NCBI RefSeq assembly: GCF_000236925.1
Contig: NC_016941.1
Location: forward strand, 1,116,001 to 1,180,000
Direction of reading: 5' to 3'
Length of the DNA stretch: 64,000 nt
Source of the DNA: Staphylococcus argenteus
GTDB taxonomy: Bacteria; Bacillota; Bacilli; Staphylococcales; Staphylococcaceae
Position numbers and translations under genes: made by a program. How positions within the stretch are numbered: position 1 is the first letter of the stretch; each line of letters begins with the position of its first letter. Below are positions 57,156 to 64,000 of this stretch, in pieces. The notes below the pieces were generated by a model that did no database searches, was not told where the DNA came from, and was given only the letters and a program-made list of their open reading frames with translations.

Positions 57156-57207
57156 TCTTTACTTTGTTGAAAATAAATAGTGTAATATAATAAAAAATTT
57201 AAACAAT

Positions 57208-57304
57208 AATCCCGATAAACAATCAGCATTACTGCTTATCATATAGAGTTCGTAAGATCTATAACTCAATGATTCGCAATTAATAAAAGATTGTTATCGG
57301 GATT
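57208..57304 (+). terminator. Large branched hairpin after the lipoprotein gene
   Basis: AATCCCGATAAACAATC pairs with GATTGTTATCGGGATT; the 60-odd bases inside can form further stems. T-rich sequence follows, so it probably terminates the lipoprotein mRNA. Confidence 0.7.
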
Positions 57305-57317
57305 TATTTTCGCTAAT

Positions 57318-57521
57318 TTATAATGTGACATTACCATGTTCATCAGCAGGTTTGAAAACAGTAATCACTGCACTAATAATTGCTAGTATATGCGGGATGA
57401 CTGTCCAAAAGAATATTAAGTGTAGGAAGCCTTGCATGTTTTTGCCGGCATAAAACTTATGAACACCAAAACTACCTAAGAACAGTGCTAACAAAATATA
57501 AATGACTTTATTTACTTGCAT
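57318..57521 (-). CDS. TM2-domain membrane protein
   Basis: A 67-residue protein with two membrane helices separated by a short turn: the TM2 signature with ALFLGSFGVHKFYAGK followed by GFLHLIFFWTVIPHILAIIS. The start is the ATG preceded by GGAGGG at about 5 bases, not the longer ORF. TM2 proteins are widespread, with poorly known function. It ends facing the lipoprotein gene. Confidence 0.85.
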   Translation of the reverse strand: MQVNKVIYILLALFLGSFGVHKFYAGKNMQGFLHLIFFWTVIPHILAIISAVITVFKPADEHGNVTL

Positions 57522-57821
57522 TTCTTTCCCTCCATTAGAGTTGCTTTTAATTACATATAATTCCACTTTTATTATACCCGCTTTTAGTTTGAACATTCTA
57601 GTTTGAAGATTCCTTAACAAATTGATTTTAGAAATTAGATTTCTCTCATAAAAATTAGGTCTAAACACGTCATATATATTTCGATATTTTCAGTGCGTCA
57701 AAGTCATATTTAATCGTATAACAATTTTAATATCGAAAATATTCGTACAATAATGTAAGGTCGCATTTTTAAAATATTTACGTTATAATGGTTTGATGAA
57801 TTTTATTGAGGAGTAAGAGCT
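57522..57821. other. Divergent intergenic region between TM2 gene and def-like gene
   Basis: 300 bases. TATAAT at 57784-57789, 33 bases before the def-like ATG, is a likely -10 box, with TCGCAT a poor -35. No ORF supported. Confidence 0.5.
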
Positions 57822-58310
57822 ATGGCGATTAAAAAATTAGTACCAGCATCGCATCCTATTTTGACGAAAACAGCACAAGAAGTAACAAAATTTGATAACT
57901 CACTTAAATCTTTATTAAATGATTTAGAAGATACAATGTATGCTCGAGAGGCAGCCGGTCTATGCGCACCACAAATTGGTAAGTCTTTCCAAGTTGCAAT
58001 CATTGATATGGAAATGGAAGGTTTACTACAGCTTATTAATCCAAAAGTCATAAGTCAATCAAATGAAACGATAACAGACTTAGAAGGTTCAATTACATTA
58101 CCAGATGTTTATGGAGAAGTGACAAGAAGTAAAATGATAGTTGTCGAAAGTTATGACATCAATGGAAACAAAGTTGAACTAACTGCACATGAAGATGTGG
58201 CAAGAATGATCTTACATATCATCGATCAAATGAACGGTATTCCTTTTACAGAACGTGCGGATCGAATTTTAACAGATAAAGAAATGGAGGCATATTTTGC
58301 ACATGACTAA
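57822..58310 (+). CDS. def: Peptide deformylase-like protein, probably inactive
   Basis: A 162-residue homologue of peptide deformylase at the usual def-fmt position. All three catalytic motifs are altered: motif 1 is AAGLCAPQ (usually GxGLAAPQ), motif 2 EGS at 88-90 lacks the metal-binding cysteine of EGC, and motif 3 HIIDQ at 132-136 lacks the Glu and second His of HExxH. Gln51 and His132 remain. S. aureus is known to have a second, active deformylase elsewhere and a nonfunctional def at this site. AGGAG precedes the ATG. Confidence 0.9.
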   Translation: MAIKKLVPASHPILTKTAQEVTKFDNSLKSLLNDLEDTMYAREAAGLCAPQIGKSFQVAIIDMEMEGLLQLINPKVISQSNETITDLEGSITLPDVYGEVTRSKMIVVESYDINGNKVELTAHEDVARMILHIIDQMNGIPFTERADRILTDKEMEAYFAHD

Positions 58311-59238
58311 AATTATTTTTATGGGAACACCAGATTTTTCAACAACAGTATTAGAAATGCTTATTTCAGAACATGATGTCATCGCAGTCGTAACTCAGCC
58401 AGATAGACCAGTTGGACGTAAACGTGTAATGACACCACCACCAGTTAAAAAAGTTGCAATGAAATATGATTTGCCTGTATATCAGCCGGAAAAACTTAGT
58501 GGATCAAAAGAATTAGAACAATTACTTCAGCTAGATGTTGATTTGATTGTTACTGCTGCATTCGGACAACTATTGCCTGAATCATTGCTGTCATTACCAA
58601 AGCTTGGCGCAATTAACGTACACGCTTCATTGTTACCGAAGTATAGAGGTGGTGCACCTATTCACCAAGCAATTATTGATGGTGAAAAAGAAACAGGTAT
58701 AACAATTATGTATATGGTTAAAAAGTTGGATGCGGGTAATATTATTTCGCAACAAGCAATTAAAATAGAAGATAATGATAATGTTGGCACAATGCATGAT
58801 AAATTAAGTGTATTAGGTGCAGACTTGTTGAAAGAAACATTGCCTTCTATCATTAAAGGAACAAATGATAGTATACCTCAAGAGGATGATCAAGCAACGT
58901 TTGCTTCAAATATTAAACGTGAAGACGAGCGAATTAATTGGAAACAACCAGGTAGACAAGTGTTTAATCAAATACGTGGATTATCTCCATGGCCAGTTGC
59001 ATATACAACAATGGACGATATTAATTTGAAAATATATGATGCGGAGCTTATCCCCAACAATCAGAATAGTGAAGCTGGAACAATTATAGAAACGACAAAA
59101 AAAGCCATTATTGTTGCTACAGATGATAATGAAGCGATTGCGATTAAAGATATGCAATTGGCTGGGAAAAAGAGAATGTTAGCTGCCAACTATTTAAGTG
59201 GTGCGCAAAACACACTAGTAGGGAAGAAACTTATATGA
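58303..59238 (+). CDS. fmt: Methionyl-tRNA formyltransferase
   Basis: Formylates initiator Met-tRNA using 10-formyl-THF. The 311 residues have the formyl-THF/catalytic set Asn-x-His ([21 protein letters not shown] near 105) and an Asp in KKLDAGNI near 144, plus a C-terminal tRNA-binding barrel. The ATG overlaps the def-like stop region by eight bases. GGAGG is 12 bases upstream, so an in-frame TTG six bases earlier is possible. Confidence 0.96.
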   Translation: MTKIIFMGTPDFSTTVLEMLISEHDVIAVVTQPDRPVGRKRVMTPPPVKKVAMKYDLPVYQPEKLSGSKELEQLLQLDVDLIVTAAFGQLLPESLLSLPKLGAINVHASLLPKYRGGAPIHQAIIDGEKETGITIMYMVKKLDAGNIISQQAIKIEDNDNVGTMHDKLSVLGADLLKETLPSIIKGTNDSIPQEDDQATFASNIKREDERINWKQPGRQVFNQIRGLSPWPVAYTTMDDINLKIYDAELIPNNQNSEAGTIIETTKKAIIVATDDNEAIAIKDMQLAGKKRMLAANYLSGAQNTLVGKKLI

Positions 59239-60542
59239 TAGAAAACGTGAGAAGTCTTGCATTTGATACGATACAAGATATTTTAAATGAAGGTGCATAC
59301 AGTAATCTTCGAATCAATGAAGTGTTATCGGAAAATGACTTAAATGCTATGGATAAAGGTTTATTTACTGAAATTGTTTATGGAACTGTTAAACGAAAAT
59401 ATACATTAGACTTTTATTTGAAACCATTTGTAAAAACAAAAATAAAAGCATGGGTGCGTCAATTATTATGGATGAGCATTTATCAATATGTGTATTTGGA
59501 TAAGGTGCCAAATCATGCCATTATTAATGAAGCAGTTGAAATTGCAAAAGAACGTGGTGGATTTCATAATGGTAATGTCGTAAATGGTATTTTACGCACA
59601 ATCATGCGTAGTGAATTACCTGATTACAATGAAATAACAGATCCAAAGAAACGCATGGCGATAGAGTATAGTATGCCGAAATGGATTGTAGATCACTGGG
59701 TTACACATTATGGCTTGGAAGAAACAGAGTCAATCTTGCAATCATTTTTAAAATCTCCATCTACTACTGTACGTGCCAATTTAACACGTGCATCACTAGA
59801 AGATATTATTGCTAAATTGCAAAATGAAGGTTTTGAAGTTAAAAAAGATGTCGACTTACCGTATTGTTTGCATATTTCTGGTCAACCGGTAATACATTCC
59901 CGTTCATTTAAAGATGGATTCGTATCAATTCAAGATAAGAGTTCGATGTTTGTCGCACATGTTATGAATGTTGATAGACATGATGATGTGTTAGATGCAT
60001 GTAGTGCTCCAGGTGGTAAAGCATGTCATATTGCTGAAGTTTTAATGCCGGAAGGACACGTTGATGCTTCAGATATTCATGAACATAAAATTGATTTAAT
60101 TAATTTTAATATTAAAAAGCTACGTTTGACGAATATTAGTGCTTTTCAACACGATGCAACAAAACCGTATGAACAAATGTACGATAAAATATTAGTTGAT
60201 GCACCTTGTAGTGGTCTTGGTGTAATGCGCCATAAACCTGAAATTAAATATTCACAGAGTAAAGAGCAGATTGCGTCGTTAGTTGATTTACAGCTTGAAA
60301 TATTAGAAAATGTAAAAAACAATGTAAAAATAGGTGGCGAAATCATCTATTCAACATGTACAATAGAGCAATTAGAAAATGAAAATGTAATTTATACGTT
60401 TTTGAAAAACAACAAAAACTTTGAATTTGAACCATTCCAACATCCGTTAACTGGTGAAATGGTCAAAACATTACAAATTATGCCACAAGATTTTAATTCA
60501 GATGGATTCTTTATCACTAAGATAAAAAGAAAGGACAATTAG
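59235..60542 (+). CDS. rsmB: 16S rRNA m5C967 methyltransferase
   Basis: S-adenosylmethionine-dependent cytosine-5 methyltransferase (Sun family). The 435 residues have an N-terminal NusB-like domain (about 1-140), the SAM site [15 protein letters not shown] near 254, and catalytic cysteine motifs DAPCSGLG near 319 and [11 protein letters not shown] near 374. ATGA overlap with fmt shows coupling. Confidence 0.95.
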   Translation: MIENVRSLAFDTIQDILNEGAYSNLRINEVLSENDLNAMDKGLFTEIVYGTVKRKYTLDFYLKPFVKTKIKAWVRQLLWMSIYQYVYLDKVPNHAIINEAVEIAKERGGFHNGNVVNGILRTIMRSELPDYNEITDPKKRMAIEYSMPKWIVDHWVTHYGLEETESILQSFLKSPSTTVRANLTRASLEDIIAKLQNEGFEVKKDVDLPYCLHISGQPVIHSRSFKDGFVSIQDKSSMFVAHVMNVDRHDDVLDACSAPGGKACHIAEVLMPEGHVDASDIHEHKIDLINFNIKKLRLTNISAFQHDATKPYEQMYDKILVDAPCSGLGVMRHKPEIKYSQSKEQIASLVDLQLEILENVKNNVKIGGEIIYSTCTIEQLENENVIYTFLKNNKNFEFEPFQHPLTGEMVKTLQIMPQDFNSDGFFITKIKRKDN

Positions 60543-60544
60543 GA

Positions 60545-61639
60545 ATGATAACTGCTGAAAAGAAAAAGAAGAATAAATTTCTTCCGAATTTCGACAAGCA
60601 ATCAATATATTCTTTGCGTTTTGATGAAATGCAAAATTGGCTCGTCGACCATGGTCAACAAAAGTTTAGAGCAAAACAAATTTTTGAATGGTTATATCAA
60701 AAAAGAGTTAATTCTATTGATGAAATGACAAATTTGTCGAAAGAATTAAGACAACTTTTAAAAGATAATTTTACCGTTACAACATTAACAACAGTTGTAA
60801 AGCAAGAAAGTAAAGATGGTACGATTAAATTTTTATTTGAATTACAAGATGGCTATACGATTGAAACAGTTTTAATGAGACATGATTACGGAAACTCAGT
60901 TTGTGTGACGACACAAGTTGGTTGTAGAATAGGTTGTACGTTTTGTGCTTCTACATTAGGTGGTTTAAAAAGAAACCTTGAAGCAGGCGAAATTGTATCC
61001 CAAGTATTAACTGTTCAAAAAGCACTTGATGCTACTGAAGAAAGAGTATCTCAAATAGTAATTATGGGTATCGGTGAACCATTTGAAAATTATGATGAAA
61101 TGATGGACTTTTTAAGAATTGTCAATGATGATAACAGTTTAAATATTGGTGCGCGTCATATAACAGTATCAACGTCAGGTATCATTCCAAGAATATATGA
61201 CTTTGCAGATGAAGATATTCAAATCAATTTTGCGGTAAGTTTACATGCTGCAAAAGACGAAGTGCGATCTCGCTTGATGCCAATTAACCGTGCTTATAAT
61301 GTTGAAAAGTTAATCGAAGCGATTAAGTATTATCAAGAAAAAACGAATCGTCGTGTCACATTTGAATATGGACTATTTGGTGGCGTAAACGATCAACTTG
61401 AACATGCAAGAGATTTAGCGCACTTAATTAAAGGCTTGAATTGCCATGTTAACTTAATTCCTGTCAATCATGTACCAGAAAGAAACTATGTTAAAACAGC
61501 TAAAAATGATATCTTTAAATTTGAAAAAGAATTAAAGAGACTAGGAATTAATGCCACAATACGTCGTGAACAAGGATCAGATATTGACGCTGCATGTGGT
61601 CAATTAAGAGCAAAGGAACGACAAGTAGAAACGAGGTAA
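60545..61639 (+). CDS. rlmN: Dual-specificity 23S rRNA/tRNA A2503 C2-methyltransferase RlmN
   Basis: Radical SAM enzyme methylating C2 of A2503 in 23S rRNA and A37 of some tRNAs; paralogue of the resistance enzyme Cfr. The 364 residues have the [4Fe-4S] motif CxxxCxxC at Cys127, 131 and 134, and the methyl-transferring cysteines Cys120 and Cys351 (AACGQLR). It starts two bases after the rsmB stop. Confidence 0.97.
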   Translation: MITAEKKKKNKFLPNFDKQSIYSLRFDEMQNWLVDHGQQKFRAKQIFEWLYQKRVNSIDEMTNLSKELRQLLKDNFTVTTLTTVVKQESKDGTIKFLFELQDGYTIETVLMRHDYGNSVCVTTQVGCRIGCTFCASTLGGLKRNLEAGEIVSQVLTVQKALDATEERVSQIVIMGIGEPFENYDEMMDFLRIVNDDNSLNIGARHITVSTSGIIPRIYDFADEDIQINFAVSLHAAKDEVRSRLMPINRAYNVEKLIEAIKYYQEKTNRRVTFEYGLFGGVNDQLEHARDLAHLIKGLNCHVNLIPVNHVPERNYVKTAKNDIFKFEKELKRLGINATIRREQGSDIDAACGQLRAKERQVETR

Positions 61640-61645
61640 AGACAA

Positions 61646-62389
61646 ATGCTAGAGGCACAATTTTTTACTGATACTGGACAACATAGAGACAAGAATGAGG
61701 ATGCGGGTGGTATATTCTATAATCAAACGAATCAACAACTTTTAGTACTGTGTGATGGTATGGGCGGCCATAAAGCAGGTGAAGTTGCAAGTAAGTTTGT
61801 AACTGATGAGTTGAAAACCCGTTTTGAAGCGGAAAATCTAATAGAACAACATCAAGCTGAAAATTGGTTGCGTACAAATTTAAAGGATATAAATTTTCAG
61901 TTATATCATTATGCACAAGAAAATGCAGAATATAAAGGTATGGGTACGACATGTGTTTGTGCACTTGTCTTTGAAAAATCAGTTGTGATAGCAAATGTTG
62001 GTGATTCCAGAGCATATGTTATAAATAGCAGACAAATCGAACAAATTACAAGTGATCATTCTTTTGTTAATCATCTTGTATTAACAGGACAAATAACTGA
62101 AGAGGAAGCATTTACGCATCCACAGCGTAATATAATCACTAAGGTAATGGGTACTGACAAACGCGTCAGTCCAGATCTATTTATTAAACGATTGAATTTT
62201 TATGATTATTTATTATTAAATTCAGATGGATTAACCGATTACGTTAAAGACAATGAAATTAAGCGTTTGTTAGTAAAAGAAGGTACAATAGAAGATCATG
62301 GTAATCAGTTAATGCAACTCGCATTAGATAACCATTCGAAAGATAATGTTACTTTCATACTCGCGGCTATTGAAGGTGATAAAGTATGA
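61646..62389 (+). CDS. stp1: PP2C-type serine/threonine phosphatase Stp1
   Basis: Metal-dependent phosphatase that reverses PknB signalling. The 247 residues show RDKNED (14-19), DGMGGH (37-42), VGDSRAY near 117, SDGLTDYV near 193 and DNVTF near 233, the metal-binding aspartates of PPM phosphatases. Its TGA overlaps the pknB ATG by three bases (ATGA). Confidence 0.97.
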   Translation: MLEAQFFTDTGQHRDKNEDAGGIFYNQTNQQLLVLCDGMGGHKAGEVASKFVTDELKTRFEAENLIEQHQAENWLRTNLKDINFQLYHYAQENAEYKGMGTTCVCALVFEKSVVIANVGDSRAYVINSRQIEQITSDHSFVNHLVLTGQITEEEAFTHPQRNIITKVMGTDKRVSPDLFIKRLNFYDYLLLNSDGLTDYVKDNEIKRLLVKEGTIEDHGNQLMQLALDNHSKDNVTFILAAIEGDKV

Positions 62390-64000
62390 TAGGTAAAATA
62401 ATAAATGAACGATATAAGATAATTGATAAACTTGGCGGCGGTGGTATGAGTACTGTGTATCTTGCAGAAGATACTATATTGAATATTAAAGTTGCCATTA
62501 AGGCGATTTTTATACCACCAAGGGAAAAAGAAGAAACTTTAAAACGTTTTGAAAGAGAAGTACATAATTCGTCACAACTTTCACATCAAAATATCGTAAG
62601 TATGATCGATGTTGATGAAGAAGATGACTGTTATTACTTAGTTATGGAGTATATTGAAGGACCGACACTTTCAGAATACATTGAAAGTCATGGTCCATTA
62701 AGTGTCGAAACAGCAATTGATTTCACGAATCAAATTTTAGATGGAATCAAACATGCGCATGATATGCGTATTGTACATAGAGATATCAAACCACAAAATA
62801 TACTCATTGATAGTAATAAAACGTTGAAAATATTTGATTTCGGTATTGCTAAAGCATTAAGTGAAACATCATTAACGCAAACAAATCATGTATTGGGAAC
62901 AGTCCAGTATTTTTCGCCAGAACAAGCTAAAGGTGAAGCGACAGATGAATGTACCGATATCTACTCAATAGGAATTGTTTTATATGAAATGCTTGTTGGT
63001 GAACCACCGTTCAATGGTGAAACTGCTGTGAGTATTGCGATTAAACATATTCAAGATTCTGTACCAAATGTGACGACTGATGTTCGTAAAGATATTCCGC
63101 AAGCTTTAAGTAATGTTATTTTACGTGCAACTGAAAAAGATAAATCCAATCGTTACAAGACAATTCAAGAAATGAAAGATGATTTAAGTAGCGTTTTACA
63201 TGAAAATCGAGCAAATGAAGATGTTTATGAACTTGATAAAATGAAAACGATAGCCGTTACTTTGAAAAAAGAAGATATTGCAAAACACATTAGTGAGCAT
63301 AAATCTAGTCAACCAAAGCGCGAAACAACTCAAGTGCCGATAGTTAATGGACCTGCACATCATCAGCAGTTCCAGAAAACAGAAGGTGCTGGGTATGAGC
63401 CTAAAGCAAAGCGGAAATCAACTAGAAAGATTGTGTTACTATCACTTATTTTTTCATTATTAATGATTGCACTTGTATCTTTTGTAGCTATGGCAATGTT
63501 TGGTAATAAATATGAGGAAACGCCAGATGTTATTGGAAAGTCAGTAAAAGAAGCAGAGCAAATATTTAATAAAAACAATCTTAAACTGGGTAAGATTTCT
63601 CGTAGTTATAGTGATAAATATCCTGAAAATGAGATTATCAAAACGACACCAAATACTGGTGAAAGAGTTGAACGTGGCGATAGCGTAGACGTTGTCATTT
63701 CTAAAGGTCCAGAAAAAGTTAAAATGCCGAATGTCATTGGTTTACCGAAAGAAGAGGCATTACAGAAATTAAAATCGTTGGGCATTAAGGATGTTTCGGT
63801 TGAAAAAGTATACAATAATCAGGCACCAAAAGGTTATATTGCTAATCAAAGTGTAACTGCAAATACTGAAATTGCAATTCATGATGCAAATATTAAATTG
63901 TATGAATCATTAGGTATTAAGCAGGTTTACGTCGAAGATTTTGAACATAAGTCCTTTAGTAAAGCTAAAAAAGCTTTAGAAGAAAAAGGATTTAAGGTTG
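62386..64000 (+). CDS. pknB: PASTA-domain serine/threonine kinase PknB (Stk1), 3' end outside window
   Basis: Membrane sensor kinase controlling cell-wall synthesis and division. 538 codons are visible, of about 664 in S. aureus. The kinase domain (about 10-265) has ATP-binding GGGGMSTV, Lys39, HRDIKPQN (Asp133), DFG (151-153) and an activation loop with Thr161, Thr164 and Thr166. A membrane helix at about 349-371 leads to external PASTA repeats: two complete (about 378-512) and a third begun. No stop is reached, so it is a partial gene. Coupled to stp1. Confidence 0.97.
   Translation, partial: MIGKIINERYKIIDKLGGGGMSTVYLAEDTILNIKVAIKAIFIPPREKEETLKRFEREVHNSSQLSHQNIVSMIDVDEEDDCYYLVMEYIEGPTLSEYIESHGPLSVETAIDFTNQILDGIKHAHDMRIVHRDIKPQNILIDSNKTLKIFDFGIAKALSETSLTQTNHVLGTVQYFSPEQAKGEATDECTDIYSIGIVLYEMLVGEPPFNGETAVSIAIKHIQDSVPNVTTDVRKDIPQALSNVILRATEKDKSNRYKTIQEMKDDLSSVLHENRANEDVYELDKMKTIAVTLKKEDIAKHISEHKSSQPKRETTQVPIVNGPAHHQQFQKTEGAGYEPKAKRKSTRKIVLLSLIFSLLMIALVSFVAMAMFGNKYEETPDVIGKSVKEAEQIFNKNNLKLGKISRSYSDKYPENEIIKTTPNTGERVERGDSVDVVISKGPEKVKMPNVIGLPKEEALQKLKSLGIKDVSVEKVYNNQAPKGYIANQSVTANTEIAIHDANIKLYESLGIKQVYVEDFEHKSFSKAKKALEEKGFKV

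Noticed and set aside
61665..62015. 116-codon antisense ORF inside stp1
   Set aside because: No ribosome site; composition is that of a reverse-frame shadow over a clear PP2C gene.

Overview
The window is low-GC Gram-positive chromosome and matches the Staphylococcus aureus complex. It has alpha-haemolysin, three superantigen-like exoproteins, two beta-type phenol-soluble modulins, STAR-type GC-rich intergenic repeats, and the staphylococcal mraZ-to-ileS, pyr and def-to-pknB blocks in their familiar order. From memory, several products (Hla, DivIB N-terminus, PgeF) differ from S. aureus sensu stricto by more than strain-level variation. A sister lineage such as S. argenteus or S. schweitzeri is therefore plausible. 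That is an inference from remembered sequences, not a comparison run here.

Layout. 0-6 kb is a virulence and accessory segment: a partial membrane gene, a STAR repeat block, hla (minus strand) with a long upstream region, a small membrane/HTH ORF pair, then ssl12-ssl13-ssl14 (minus strand). 6.4-10.2 kb is argF-arcC-yfcC, an ornithine/carbamoyl-phosphate module with a transporter. 10.4-15 kb holds small membrane proteins, a TDT-family transporter, a candidate antisense RNA/peptide locus, tRNA-Arg(UCU), psm-beta1/beta2, a HAD hydrolase and a GNAT acetyltransferase. 15-31.7 kb is bshC followed by the division and cell-wall cluster (mraZ, rsmH, ftsL, pbp1, mraY, murD, divIB, ftsA, ftsZ, pgeF, ylmE, sepF, yggT, ylmH, divIVA). 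31.7-37.4 kb has T-box-controlled ileS, a VOC protein, lspA and rluD. 37.6-48 kb is the pyrimidine operon pyrR-pyrP-pyrB-pyrC-carA-carB-pyrF-pyrE with two PyrR-type attenuators. 48-56 kb has a minus-strand membrane peptide, a PhnB-like protein, rqcH, gmk-rpoZ and coaBC-priA. 56-64 kb has a lipoprotein, a TM2 protein and the def-like/fmt/rsmB/rlmN/stp1/pknB block, with pknB cut by the window end.

Functional logic. The mraZ-divIVA block couples septal peptidoglycan synthesis (PBP1, MraY, MurD) to Z-ring assembly (FtsZ, FtsA, SepF, DivIB, FtsL). The pyr operon makes UMP from carbamoyl phosphate. The distal block joins initiator-tRNA formylation, RNA methylation and the Stp1/PknB phospho-switch that senses cell-wall state through PASTA domains.

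Most of the window is ordinary core genome. The least explained items are the 12.18-12.41 kb locus (a predicted minus-strand structured RNA whose promoter lies over the start region of a 27-residue membrane peptide), a second 27-residue membrane peptide at 48.1 kb, a peptide-deformylase homologue lacking its metal-binding motifs, a perfect 14-bp cre-like palindrome upstream of hla, and a 72-bp near-identical block shared by the 3' ends of ssl13 and ssl14.
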